DNA from: Psococerastis gibbosa
Taxonomy: Eukaryota; Arthropoda; Insecta; Psocodea; Psocidae
NCBI GenBank assembly: GCA_963971405.1
Contig: OZ020484.1
Coordinates: 31,208,770 to 31,272,769, forward strand
Direction: 5' to 3'
Length of the DNA: 64,000 nucleotides
Shown here: one piece after another, positions 47,501 through 54,760 of the stretch
Position numbering within the stretch: the first letter of the stretch is position 1
Layout: every line of letters begins with the position of its first letter
Notes under the pieces: model-generated
What the model was told of the DNA's origin: nothing
Database searches by the model: none
The model's input: the letters and a program-made list of their open reading frames with translations, nothing else
Made by a program: the position numbers and the translations under genes

Positions 47501-50500
47501 ATTCAGTTTATTCCTTTCTTAAGCTCGGTATACACTACTATGGTAGCCTCGGGCCTTAGGCTAGCTTACCTACCCCCCCCCCCCCATTGCAAATCTATAG
47601 CTACGGCCTTGCTATGCATAGAGGAAACAATTGATGCCAACAAATCCATGCTTAGACTTACATTGGCATTTGGCTCCGTCGAAGCCACATTTGGGCGTAT
47701 CCGGGGGAGGATCAGTTCTGCCACCGGCCCAATGTATTTTCGTACCAGGTACTGTCTCCAACGCTTGTTTGGCCCCAATGTAGTTGGCGACAATCTGAAA
47801 AAAATATCGGGATTTTAGTATTTTTTGGCGCTAAATAACCTTAAATAATCACGACATTCACATGCCGGGACCAAAAAGATTAAGTTGAGATCGTCAGCCC
47901 AGTCGATTGCTTTTCATTACTTTTATCATTGAATATATAGCACTTATACTAGTATGTTATATATTTTATGTTATATTTATTCAATGCTTTTATGTAATGC
48001 CTTTGAGCTGCAAGCACATAAAATTTGCATATACGGGGCGCCCGCTATGTATGCTTAGGAATTGGCTTTCGAGGATTGTTGTGAATGATTAGTTTCAGTT
48101 TAACTTGTATGGTTTTGCTGCTTTCCTATTTGAAGACGTCAAGGGAAAAACCGGAAAGGTGCACTTTTGGTCAAAATTGAGATAATGGTGGCATTCTGTT
48201 CAGTTTTTAACTTAGTTTTATATGACCTAACAAAACAGAAGAAAAACAAGTAAGGTTCTGCAAAAATGCCGTGGGAAAAAACTGTATACAGGTGAAGATA
48301 CGGCTTCTTTAAACTTAGATTTCTGAAAAATCAACTTTTGATCACCTTTCCGGTTTTTCCCCTGACGTCTTCATTTATTATCACATTTAATTTTAACATT
48401 AGTGTTGATGATCTAGTTCTCTGTTGCCATGAGAACACGATTTTGTAATCTCCTATTAATAGGTATAGTATAAGGAAAGCCTTTTTTTAATATTATTTTT
48501 TCTTCTTCGGCCGGTACTCTCCGCGCCGAAAAAATATGTTTCCAAATAATTATTTTATAGCAACAAAATTCTTTGGGACCCCTAAGTTAATAAACTTGTC
48601 GGGGGCTCGTACAGTAAACGCTATAAACGTAAACTACTACAAGTAGTACCTATAAGCGTAAACTATATAAATGTAAACGCATTACAATTACAATGCAATA
48701 ATAATACTACTATAGTAATATTAGTGTTCCCTATTTTACACTTCAGGTTGGGATGTGTTGTTCGAACAGAGACGGTACGTGAATCAAACCCGAACAGTCT
48801 ATTATATTTTCATTCAACAGCTATTCTACAAATCCACCGCGGATTTCTGATTTCAACATTATGACGTAGTGCACTACCTCTATTCATTTGATAATTTCAA
48901 AAAGCAGTCTATTAGCAAATCTATTAGCCATAAGCTCAGTATGCCATTAATTTCCTTCACCTGTGTCTATCTACCGAGAGTACACATTACGAACATTGTC
49001 AATGTAGTAATATCGTGGCGGATTGGAATTGAGAGCGATTGAACCGTGGATAATTAACCTATATTCCGTCATAACGGCGAATTATTACATTTTCAACATT
49101 GCTTTACGATACGTGTGCATGGATCACGGATTTCCCCCCGGTGGAACAATTTCTGTATTGCTTTTTGATTGGGTTATCGACGTTTTATGTGTAGGCAATG
49201 ACCAATCTGAAAGGCTGTATAACCTGAATCTCATACATAGACCATACGGGGGTCCCTCAATAGACTCTCTGTCTTATAGTCAAAATCCACTGAGTAGTTT
49301 TCCCACAAATTGACGAACAGAAAGACTGACAGACAAACAAACATTTCGTAGATATCACCTTTCTTTGTTCCTGGGACCCAAAAGCGTGTAAAACCGTATA
49401 AATCTATAATTTATACCATCACAAAATTTTCCTTATACTAACGTATAAATGGGAAAGCAATAATAAATAGTGTTAAACTTACGAATTTGTAAATAATCAA
49501 CCAAATCATATATATCATACATAAAGTTGACGTTCTAATGACCCCAAGACAGAGAAATTGTTCTCTGGCACCTATGGGTTAGAAAAGGACACCCTCGGAT
49601 GGTTAAAATTATGAAATTCAGACTATAAAGGAAGAGAAGGTAACCTATTATTTTTAAAAGTTTTTGATCCTTCGAAAAATATAATACAAGACTGTCGTAC
49701 CTATCAGTTGAAATTATACCTTATAGGCTTGTGTGGAGTTCGTTCAGGAATGGTGGATTTGCTGGTACTTCGGCCGCAATCACGTTCGTATTTTACATGA
49801 TACTAGTAGTAGACCTACTATACTGCTGTAAAGCACTATGAAGTCAAGCTGACAAGTAAGCAGGTGTACCTCATAAAGGGACGTCTTTTGTCCTGCAGAG
49901 AGTAGTAAAGGAATCTGGCCACCGTTGTCGTCGATTTCGGCTTTCATGGAAATCCCCGGCATTTTATCAACCTAAATTTCCAGCCCTTCTATAATTATTA
50001 TATTGTATTAGCAAATCTTAACCAAAAAAATGACATCTGAACAGCTGCACTTTCCTCATCCGTTCCTGCAGAGGACGGTCAGCTATCCTATCACGGTCGC
50101 TATTGGCGCCATTAGGCGTATGGACATTTCCAGAATTAACAGGAAATTGCACTTTCTAGAACCTTTAACGTTACGCTTGCAGCCGGGCCTACCTCAAATC
50201 GGGACGTCTCGTCGTTCATGTCCAACAGAGAGTAGTCAGCAATCCGGTCACCGTTGGCGTCAATATGAACGTTTCCGGTAATTCCCGGAAACGTCCTGTT
50301 CCACATCCGTCTCGTCATCCGGTTACCATCGAAGACGTCGCCTTCTTCCATGGTGCTGTTGAGCGCGAGGGCGTAGAGGATGACCGCGTCGTAGAAGGCG
50401 GTGATGAAGGTGGACACGGACTCGTCGCCGAAGCTGTAGTTGTATTTCTGCAGCGCTCGCTCTTTTACCTGGTTCAATGACAAGGAGGAGTGTCATTTGG

Positions 50501-53500
50501 TGTGGTGCAAGAGTTAGCTGATGACAGGAAAAACACATAAAAGGCTTCTTCTGGTCCCTTAGGCAGATCTACGGCTATACTGAACGTACTGCTGGGGGTT
50601 CTGCCTTTATAGATCTGCCATTGAGCAGCGGGCCGTGATGTAAAGCAACAATGTGCAACCTGTTGCTAGTGTACAGTGTGACCAAATTGTGATTGCCAAG
50701 AACCTTTCAATCTCTCCCAAAAATGTAAATAATACATAATATTAGTAGTATTGTATATTTTCACAAATTAATGTTACAATGTTTGTACGAATGTCACGAG
50801 AGGTTGGTGTTGGTGGATTCACCAATGTGCATTTGTAAGCACTTGCCTACATGATCAACTAACAACTGGCACATTTTGTAACTCTCATTGCTCTTGCAAG
50901 AGTCTGTGAATTCAGGAAATGTAATAAAAACATCAAATATAATCACAAATAAAATAAAATGCAACACAACAGTTCCGTTATAAAAGAGCGCAAAATGTTT
51001 AGTTTAACGTGTCAAAAAAAATTGGTTACGATATCACTCTGTATTATAACAAATCGTGAAGTAAAAGTTTCGCCTAACGTATTAAGACTTCACGTCTATT
51101 TTTCAAAAACTTTCCCCTTGGTAGAATTAATGTGAGTACCTAAGTCTTCTTCTGTAGAATCTAAACTTTACTGCAGCTTAAACTCAAATACAAGTGCTAT
51201 ATCTGGTAAATCTGTACATACCAAAAATATAAAACCACTAAAAACCTTTAAACGTACAAAAAAATAACAGTGTCTCATTAAAAAAGGATTCCTTTACAAA
51301 ATATAATTGCTTGCAAAAATGCCCTCATTACTCGGCGGCGACATGGCTTTGAAACAGAGTTTTTTTAAAAACCAAATTATAATTTTTCTCCCGCCAAATA
51401 AAAGGCAAAGGCTGAAAATATGCAAGTAAAGTGTACGTTAACGTGCAGCTGTTCGTCATGACAAATTGCTTGGAGTATAGACTGATTAATGAACAAAATT
51501 AAGCATTTTCATTGCTGCTTCGTATTGTTTTTCTTCGCGGGTAAAATATTATTTTATTTTTATGTCTAGAAAATAACAGACTAATTTACCCGCGAATAAA
51601 CGCCACGGCAGGCACAGCGCTTGGGTAGTTTTCCATACAACTAAAATTTACAGCTGTCCGCAGAGTGTAAAAAAAAACTTTTGCTTCTGTTATTTTCCAG
51701 ATCTGCATTCCCACAAAAAGTGGAGTTTCTTGTAAACGCTTGTTTTCCCTTTGGGTTCCAGTGCGCTTGTAATTATGTACTAGACAGCGCAGGGGCTAAG
51801 TTCACCATAATCACCACCTGCAGGTAACAGTCGTTCCTAACAGTCCATTAAAAGATTTCCAAATATTTTATAAAAGTATTCTTGGCCAAATTAATTAATT
51901 CCTCGTTTCACAGCCGCCAAGTTAATTATGAAGGTAGTTGTAGGTATGGAAAATTAACAAAACAATACGAGCTGTCGTTGCAAAACTAGTTCAGCCTAAG
52001 CCTTTAGTATCAAACCTTTAGTAACCTTTAGTAAACCCTTTAGTATCAAAAGAAAAACTGGGTTTGATTGCCATTCACTTATGGCACAGACTGTGGCGTA
52101 AATAACACCCCCGCAACCCCCGCGGTGCGGGGGTACACCATCGCTGGGGGCGCACTTTTGTCCCCAAAAATAATATGATAATTTACCTATAGAAATCTAC
52201 GTACGGTAATTAATAAAAATATTAAATGTCAATTTGTTATCCATGTTGACTATAATTTTATGAAATTAGGAACTTCATCTCATTTAAAACTAAAAATTAT
52301 CTTTCTCGCCAATCCTGCGCTTCATCAGTGGCGGCAGAATGCACTAGGTACCAACAAAACCAGACAGCGGCTGGTACGTTTTCCATTATTATTTTATTAT
52401 TTATACTACAATATTTTTCTTACCACTCCACCAAGACCGTAGGCAAGGGGGGCTCATTGGGCTGCAGCCCCCTCCCCACACCGAAATGAAAAGTTGAGAA
52501 TTAAATGCATTTAGTACGGTAACATGAATATGTCTTCCTTTGTAAATTATAAGCTTTACTGCTATTAAAATCGTAAAACCCCACTATTTCGGGCCTATTT
52601 CTTCAAAAAATTTCCCCCGGGGGAGACCCCCGGGCCCCCCTGTTTGCTGCAATATCAATAAGCATTCCTTTGTAAGTTTTGTAAAAATCTATACTTTACT
52701 GCTGTTAAAATGAGTAAATGCCAACTATTTTACACTCATATTTTCAATTTTTTCGCCGGGGGAGACTCCCGGGCCCCCTCTACGTACAATATTATTTCTA
52801 TAAAATCTAAGCCGTCGTAATGGTATCATAACGCATATCCACAAAATGTTATCTGACTGTCTCCACTAAATTAGCATTTTACGTGCATATGCTATCATAT
52901 ATAGCCTACGAGTAATACTATAACCTCTTAAGAATACACTAGATAGGATCACAGCCACCCCCGTAAAAAATCCTGGCTGCGGCCTTGCACTCCACTATTG
53001 ACTATCACTTATAACAAAGATAAAACAATACGAAAAGTTGGGGTGCACCAAAGGTCTTGCGGGGGGGCGCAGCAAAAGTTATTCACGCTACTGCCGCACA
53101 GTAGATTATTATCAATATTACTGCCAATCGTGTAAAGGCAGCTTGTATTGTTGCATCCGTATAAGCTGATGTTTTGTTAAGCTCACTGTTGTAAAATAAG
53201 GCATTAAGCTTTAAAAAAATATGTGTTCGATAAATGTGATAAAAAATAAATTCGGTACGTTTTTAGTGAAAATACGACACATAGAAACAAAGCTAACTGG
53301 GACTTTGATTGAAATAATATGGGTGCCGAGCATCAGTGATTTGGAAATTGGAAATTGTACCCCGTCAAAAGGCAGATTATCAACTTTATTTACTTACCTT
53401 TTTTGAAAAGTTTTTGTATTCCTCATTCTGTGGGGTGAGCGCAGTGACTGTGAGCAGTGCTGTGTAAGCTTTCCTAGCCTTTTGATTCCTCTCCTCCGTA

Positions 53501-53565
53501 TCGTTTTTATCATGCCACGGAGTGTAACTGTTGTTACTCATACTGTAACCAAAAGAGTTACCAAA
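28510..53565 (-). CDS. Receptor guanylate cyclase, natriuretic-peptide-receptor-like (partial gene, 10 internal exons)
   Basis: A single-pass membrane receptor that would make cGMP from GTP when a peptide ligand binds outside the cell. Exons on the minus strand: 53565-53398, 50468-50193, 47794-47662, 45493-45412, 43673-43550, 43343... is not used; the sixth is 39343-39272, then 36475-36398, 34398-34222, 31283-31118 and 28665-28510. All introns are GT-AG and the phases agree (0,0,1,2,0,0,0,0,1), giving 477 codons plus one base. In the joined protein, residues 1-192 are the proximal extracellular ANF-type domain, about 198-219 the transmembrane helix, and about 286-477 the kinase-homology domain. 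The KHD keeps the VAIK lysine (K292), the helix-C glutamate (E308), DFG (403-405) and APE (431-433), but has HGN (383-385) where an active kinase has HRD, as in pseudokinase KHDs. The first exons and the cyclase catalytic exons are not in view. The class assignment is firm; the exact paralogue is not decided. Confidence 0.93.
28690..29035. repeat. Degraded copy of the 60416 palindromic element
   Basis: Left remnant GACTTTCACAGCCGGAGTTA then AATGATGAAGCAGTAGATA; right remnant AGAAGTCTACGCAATGCCAC then TGAAGATGTCAACCGCAGAT and GGATTCTACTG. These correspond to the two outer parts of 60380-60626 with the left arm largely replaced or lost and a deletion in the right arm. Confidence 0.65.
29279..29530. 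mobile_element. GC-rich MITE with 28-bp inverted termini
   Basis: Left CACACGAGCGTTTCGACACG, right the complement ..CGTGTCGAATCGTTCGTGTG, continuing inward to CGAGTT/AACTCG. 252 bp; more GC-rich than its surroundings. The superfamily is unknown because the flanks (..CCAGTA and GTCGGG..) give no clear duplication. Frames on both strands of it are chance. Confidence 0.72.
29560..30418 (+). mobile_element. Long interspersed element with internal (CTGT)n, copy 3
   Basis: Starts near AATTTATATGTAGTATAAGG, then GGAAAGCTTTGTGATGGTCC, the CTGT tract at about 29681-29730, AAAAACGGGTCCAACGATTT, CTTTCTATCGATGATTTC, a C-run near 30302-30312 and the end AAATTGGAAAGCATGTTCG. Relative to copy 2 it lost the block around GACGTCAGG. 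Confidence 0.75.
31118..31283 (-). CDS. Receptor guanylate cyclase exon: KHD catalytic-loop equivalent and DFG
   Basis: Ninth exon seen, 166 nt, acceptor TTTCTTTCAG and donor GTAAGA; starts in phase 0 and ends one base into an Arg codon. It encodes [20 protein letters not shown], then [16 protein letters not shown]. The HRD loop of active kinases is replaced by HGN, with the later Asn (KSSN) kept; DFG is kept, whereas vertebrate natriuretic receptors usually have DYG. Confidence 0.95.
31985..32062 (-). mobile_element. tRNA-derived SINE family H, head fragment
   Basis: Minus strand: GTAGAGTATTGGAAAGGACT then box B GGTTCAAGTCCG. Matches the tRNA-like head of the copies at 21640 and 63660, without the tail. 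The surrounding introns are otherwise AT-rich. Confidence 0.55.
32353..32607. mobile_element. MITE with CGTCACCCTAAAGTCAGAA inverted ends, containing (AT)n
   Basis: Left ATCGTCACCCTAAAGTCAGA, right ..TCTGACTTTAGGGTGACGAT. About 255 bp. A pure (AT)n tract fills 32479-32516. Flanks are TA-rich, so a TA duplication (Tc1/mariner-type) is possible but cannot be proven here. Confidence 0.7.
32940..33225. repeat. Two direct units of a 130-bp repeat with C-runs
   Basis: Each unit begins with a C-run, then GAAAT(T/G)GGAAAATTTAA, AATGTGAGTTAT, ATAATTTGCCA, AGATGTTCAGG and AGCGGTTTGGTTTG. Parts of this recur inside the hAT-like element at 38518-38737 (ATAATTTGC, AGTGGTTTGG), so these are hAT-related fragments. 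Confidence 0.65.
34222..34398 (-). CDS. Receptor guanylate cyclase exon: KHD hinge region
   Basis: Eighth exon seen, 177 nt, 59 codons, phase 0 at both ends; acceptor CATTGTTTCCAG, donor GTGAGT. It encodes [20 protein letters not shown], then [18 protein letters not shown] and [16 protein letters not shown]. The [18 protein letters not shown] block is diagnostic of natriuretic-peptide-type receptor cyclases. The internal Met at its start is a splice-boundary residue, not a start codon. Confidence 0.96.
34495..34870. repeat. Compound repeat of GGGGGAGACCCCCGGGCC type
   Basis: Begins ATTGGCGTAAATTCCC, similar to the outer end at 52090. Three to four internal units carry GGTTTTACGCAT and GGGGGTCTCCCC. 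Related internal units are at 24900 and 52600-52780, so this is probably a decayed hAT-like element; the right end is not defined. Confidence 0.5.
35000..36390. other. Intron of the cyclase gene, no other feature
   Basis: Unique-looking AT-rich sequence. A fragment shared with 54480 and 54740 (TTCAACCTAATTTAGTTTAATGTCAGTG) is at about 35450. Short frames have no domain. Confidence 0.45.
36398..36475 (-). CDS. Receptor guanylate cyclase exon: KHD N-lobe (VAIK, helix C)
   Basis: Seventh exon seen, 78 nt, 26 codons, phase 0 at both ends; acceptor TTGTAATTTCAG, donor GTAAGT. It encodes [20 protein letters not shown] then LFELKR, with the N-lobe lysine (AIK) and the helix-C glutamate (FELK). It joins directly to MKDIHHDH of the next exon, matching the family's ELK-M-(R/K)D order. 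Confidence 0.95.
36808..37415 (-). mobile_element. Long interspersed element with internal (CTGT)n, copy 4 (internally deleted)
   Basis: From GAACCGGTCCGAGTTTACTC through a G-run (36925-36938), TGGCAGGGCACGCAATGC and TCCGGTTTCGTTAACATTAA to CGACAGACAGACAGACATTT and CACAAAGCTTTCCTTATACT. The ATCGATAGAAAGG block present in copies 1-3 is deleted here. The end GGAAAGCAATAATGG is intact. Confidence 0.75.
37430..38515. other. Intron of the cyclase gene, no other feature
   Basis: AT-rich, few landmarks. I see no exon or defined repeat. Confidence 0.45.
38518..38737. mobile_element. hAT-like element with CAGTGGCG ends
   Basis: Left CAGTGGCGTATGTAGGGGAG, right ..ATTCGCCACTG. 220 bp with ATAATTTGCAAGATTTAG and GAGGCCTTTGCCCGC inside, which recur near 33140-33220 (CGGGCCTTTGCCCTG). 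The flanks (GTTGTGTG, TTGGGGGA) do not match, so the target duplication is lost or the ends are off by a few bases. Confidence 0.6.
39272..39343 (-). CDS. Receptor guanylate cyclase exon: start of the KHD glycine-loop region
   Basis: Sixth exon seen, 72 nt, 24 codons, phase 0 at both ends; acceptor TACTGTTTCAG, donor GTAAGA. It encodes [20 protein letters not shown] then AVYQ. In this receptor class the segment between the juxtamembrane helix and the AIK lysine is variable; position and phase, more than similarity, support this exon. Confidence 0.88.
39515..39625. repeat. Degraded copy of the 60416 palindromic element
   Basis: Reads ATAGGCCATGGTCGTACTTC, CAAACGGTTCGTCAGCATAT, GCGGTCGTCCGCAAATGTTG, ACGAAACGTTTGGAACAGG. 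Both arms are represented in inverted order with a shortened centre. Confidence 0.65.
39778..39855 (+). mobile_element. tRNA-like SINE head
   Basis: GGACTAGTCTAATGGTAGCA resembles box A and AACTGAGTTCGAGTTTCTTG resembles box B, with tRNA spacing. Followed by a T-run near 39949. No complete cloverleaf. Confidence 0.45.
40483..40662. mobile_element. hAT-like non-autonomous element with exact 8-bp target duplication
   Basis: Ends CAAGGCCGTAGCC and ..GGCTACGGCCTTG, flanked by GTGAAACG on both sides (40475-40482 and 40663-40670). The CAAGG start fits the hAT terminal consensus. Inside the left end lie a run of 14 G and a run of 16 C separated by TCATCGGGGTTCAA. 180 bp, no coding region. A second copy is at 45164. 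Confidence 0.9.
41000..42165. other. Intron of the cyclase gene, no other feature
   Basis: A G-run near 41004 and AT-rich unique DNA. No exon seen. Confidence 0.45.
42172..42240. repeat. (GAT)n microsatellite
   Basis: Imperfect GAT repeats with GTGAT and CTATGAT interruptions. A smaller one is near 56606. Confidence 0.85.
42690..43516 (-). repeat. Array of four diverged units related to SINE family D
   Basis: Units of about 210-240 bp repeat head to tail. Shared blocks: GCAGCCGCGTTTTTCCCCTT, CCGGTGCGTTGAAGGTATTT, GGTTGGATGGACCACAG, CTCTACCAACT, ACCAGGA(A/T)AACATTAAAACATG and AGACAAGA(C/T)AACACG. Starts of the blocks near 42900, 43130 and 43370, with a partial first unit before 42842. The tRNA-like boxes (ACTCAAAGA.., GGTAGAGA.C) read on the minus strand. 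It lies just downstream (in gene direction) of exon 43550-43673. Confidence 0.75.
43550..43673 (-). CDS. Receptor guanylate cyclase exon: juxtamembrane segment
   Basis: Fifth exon seen, 124 nt, donor GTGAGT. The first base G completes the Arg codon begun by the transmembrane exon, giving [20 protein letters not shown]. The pattern R-x-x-K-L-E-x-E-L-A-x-x-x-W-R just inside the membrane is conserved in natriuretic receptors. Ends ..GRRGSQM in phase 0. The acceptor AAAG has a weak pyrimidine tract, but it is the only one that keeps phase. Confidence 0.93.
44375..44495 (+). mobile_element. SINE-like repeat family E, copy 4 (short)
   Basis: TAAATCGCATACAAACAATT, GAATGTATCCGATTAACCTC, ACTCGCATAAATACAAGCAC. 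About 40 bases of the middle (GAGTTACGACACG block) are missing. Confidence 0.6.
45164..45328. mobile_element. hAT-like non-autonomous element, second copy
   Basis: Ends CAAGGCCGTAGCC and ..GGCTACGACCTTG, with TGAAATGGCTTGGTACTAGA and TATCCAATGAAATTTCTGAA inside, matching 40483-40662. Three G/C runs are present, at different lengths from the other copy. Flanks GAACAATC and GAAAATCC suggest a decayed target duplication. It lies about 80 bp from the transmembrane exon. Confidence 0.82.
45412..45493 (-). CDS. Receptor guanylate cyclase exon: transmembrane helix
   Basis: Fourth exon seen, 82 nt, acceptor TTTGTTTCAG, donor GTAAGT. Two leading bases complete a Ser codon; then [20 protein letters not shown] and LSVFIF, and AG of the next Arg. 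The 22-residue hydrophobic stretch followed by Arg is the single membrane span. The whole helix is in one short exon. Confidence 0.95.
45699..45934. mobile_element. Harbinger-like MITE related to the core of family B, copy 2
   Basis: Ends GGCGAGGTTTCCACCGACTT and ..GTCGGTGGAAACCCTGCC, flanked by AAA and TAA. 236 bp. The interior matches 23864-24179 (TATCCCATGACGCCATTTTT, CATAGAGTAAAACAAAAATT) with a small deletion. Confidence 0.78.
46745..46915 (-). mobile_element. SINE-like repeat related to family D
   Basis: Contains GGTTCGATATTCGACCTGG, CACCCAACCCTAATGGGTTC, GCGGGCCTAATTGCGACACA and GAGAGAGGTTCCTCTACCAG. A partly similar block at 25130-25230 reads GGCATGTTGCTGACCGAAAC and GAGAGGATCCTCTACCAG. 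Ends are uncertain. Confidence 0.5.
47121..47194 (-). mobile_element. tRNA-like sequence (tRNA pseudogene or SINE head)
   Basis: On the minus strand GGCCATGGTCGAGTGGTTAG opens a tRNA-like head with a good box A (GGTCGAGTGG), a candidate anticodon stem (CTTGC/GCGAG, but a nine-base loop) and box B AGTTCGAATCC. The acceptor and T stems do not pair, so it is not a functional tRNA. Confidence 0.5.
47662..47794 (-). CDS. Receptor guanylate cyclase exon: membrane-proximal extracellular segment
   Basis: Third exon seen, 133 nt, acceptor ATATTTTTTTCAG, donor GTAAGT. It encodes [20 protein letters not shown], then [20 protein letters not shown] and AKCQ. The PPPD.PKCGFD block is the conserved membrane-proximal motif of natriuretic-type cyclase receptors, with the cysteines that take part in the juxtamembrane disulfide region. 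Ends one base into the next (Ser) codon. Confidence 0.96.
47830..49275. other. Intron of the cyclase gene, no other feature
   Basis: AT-rich unique DNA with a short inverted similarity (ACGTCAAGGGAAAAACCGGA near 48135 and TCCGGTTTTTCCCCTGACGT near 48350), which could be ends of a 230-bp MITE. No exon seen apart from this. Confidence 0.4.
49280..49465 (-). mobile_element. Diverged end fragment of the (CTGT)n-bearing element
   Basis: TCAAAATCCACTGAGTAGTT, GACTGACAGACAAACAAACA, TTTCGTAGATATCACC, GTTCCTGGGACC and ACAAAATTTTCCTTATACTA to GGGAAAGCAATAA. Same order as the CTGT side of copies 1 and 4. Confidence 0.62.
49870..49971 (-). pseudogene. Diverged partial duplicate of cyclase exon 50193-50468 (pseudo-exon or alternative exon)
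   Basis: On the minus strand this reads [20 protein letters not shown] then [14 protein letters not shown]. It aligns with the last third of the neighbouring exon, [20 protein letters not shown] then [13 protein letters not shown]. Nucleotide blocks are shared (for example GACAACGGTG and AGACGTCCC). A one-base insertion and a later seven-base loss shift and then restore the frame. A GTACAC donor lies at the homologous place, and a possible TTTAG acceptor at 49972 would give 102 nt, phase 0 on both sides, without a stop. No similar intron sequence follows, and several conserved residues are lost. Most likely a decayed duplicate; use as an exon is not excluded. Confidence 0.7.
50193..50468 (-). 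CDS. Receptor guanylate cyclase exon: extracellular ANF-type domain, C-terminal lobe
   Basis: Second exon seen, 276 nt, 92 codons, phase 0 at both ends; acceptor ..TTGAACCAG, donor GTAGGC. It encodes [20 protein letters not shown], then [33 protein letters not shown] and [15 protein letters not shown]. The [21 protein letters not shown] and D.NGDR..DYSL motifs are hallmarks of the family. Candidate N-glycosylation sites: NYS, NST, NRT. The exon is distinctly GC-richer than its introns. Confidence 0.97.
50500..52085. other. Intron of the cyclase gene, no other feature
   Basis: AT-rich unique DNA. A small inverted pair near 50567 and 50611 (GCAGATCTACGGC, TATAGATCTGCC) is visible. No exon found. 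Confidence 0.45.
52090..53107. mobile_element. hAT-like element with CTGTGGCG ends, interrupted by another
   Basis: Left CTGTGGCGTAAATAACACCC, right ..GTTATTCACGCTACTGCCGCACAG. Just inside lie GCGGTGCGGGGGTACACCAT and the complement-like GGGTGCACCAAAGGTCTTGC. It is split by the element at 52432-52987. The flanks do not show a clear duplication. Confidence 0.6.
52432..52987. mobile_element. hAT-like element with exact 8-bp target duplication, nested
   Basis: Ends CAAGACCGTAGGCAAGG and ..CCTGGCTGCGGCCTTG; flanks CACTCCAC at 52424-52431 and 52988-52995. 556 bp. Inside are repeated GGGGGAGACCCCCGGGCC-type blocks, as at 24900 and 34600. The termini belong to the same group as 40483 and 45164, so these are long and short members of one family. 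Confidence 0.88.
53398..53565 (-). CDS. Receptor guanylate cyclase exon: extracellular ANF-type domain, middle
   Basis: First exon seen, donor GTAAGT. It encodes [20 protein letters not shown], then [20 protein letters not shown] and EEYKNFSKK. The RN.KARKA...LL.VT...P...EY.NFS pattern is conserved just before the next exon's VKERA. The acceptor CATGTTTCAG at 53566 gives 168 nt in phase 0; an alternative at 53543 (GGTTACAG) would shorten it and change phase, so the start is less sure than the end. The exon before it is not found upstream to the end of the window. Confidence 0.9.
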
Positions 53566-54379
53566 CTGAAACATGTTAAGAGAAAATCCGTAGAGAAATA
53601 GACTTATAAGTGTTCACATCAGATTTCTCATGAAATATCAATCGTAGGGCTGTCAAAATCAAATCAAAATGTCATGGCAAACAGAAGGTATTTTTCTGAG
53701 CATTTTGATATATTGTTTGCTGTTTGTTTTCCAACGTCTGCTTTCTTCGAGCAACCTATCTTGTCAGCCTGTTTTCCAACTTGAGGCACCCTAAGGGAGA
53801 CTCCTTTACATAAGGGAGCAGCGGAGTGCACTGACAGGGTCAACCTCCTGATTATAGTGGATTGCAAACCCACCTTGTTCCTCTGCAAAAGCTGTTCTTA
53901 CTTACAAGTTTCCTGCCGTTTTAAACAGGTTATGAACTGGTGGATTCAACTATGTATAGCTGTTCTTACATTTTGATACATGACATCTTTCTCTTTCAAA
54001 TTATACTAGTATGTACAAACTTATAAATTATATAATAAATAAATTGGATTTGACTTGTACAAAAAACGAGTAATTTGGTAGTCGCTTGGAAGGAGTTCAC
54101 GAACTGTTGCCAATTGGTGCTAATGAAGACAATGTCATAGGTTTCCTTATATTTAGATTATAAGAACGTGATATCGAAATGTACAGGGGTATTTCTTCTA
54201 ATTTAAAAGATAATATTATGGCTCTACGACCGATATTTCCTCTGAAAATCAACTTTGTAAAAAACGCGTTGTGGGGCTTATCTGTTTCGCTCTTAATGGG
54301 TAGAGTATGGGAATGGTAAAATTTGTCAGTCTGACATAACTTTATTAAATCAAATCATCGCTTTATATTCTCGCCATGC

Positions 54380-54760
54380 ATTGGTACCGCTTACCTGCTG
54401 CGGCGTCCAATATTCCTTACCGTTATACTTAGAGTTATAATTAGAGGATTTCCAAATTCTCTAATTTCGGTTATAACGAGAAGGTTGCCTTCAACCTAAG
54501 TTAGTTTAATGTCAGTGTTATATTCCATAAGCATGTATGCAATAATGTGAGCTCAGAGACCTGTTCGGTTTGATAGTTGTGTCACTCTGCTAACCTGTCC
54601 AGAAATGCAAATCTTGTCACAGAGCATATAAGTAGAAGATTTAGCAGAAGCTTTACTTGTCGGGCTTGTGGTTCGGCGGTTAAGACGAATCCTCTAATTT
54701 CGGTTATAGCGAGGAGGTTTTACCTCTTCAACCAAAGTTAGTTTAATGTCAGTGTTATAT
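54380..54760. repeat. Direct repeat with ATAACGAG.AGGTTGCCTTC blocks
   Basis: Two units share AATTTCGGTTAT(A/T)(A/G)CGAG, AGGTT and AAGTTAGTTTAATGTCAGTG (near 54465-54520 and 54695-54755). Fragments recur at 35445 and 40860. Nature unknown. Confidence 0.55.

Noticed and set aside
48130..48372. Possible MITE with inverted ACGTCAAGGGAAAAACCGGA and TCCGGTTTTTCCCCTGACGT.
   Set aside because: Only this short pair is clear; no second copy in the window and no target duplication, so I did not list it as an element.
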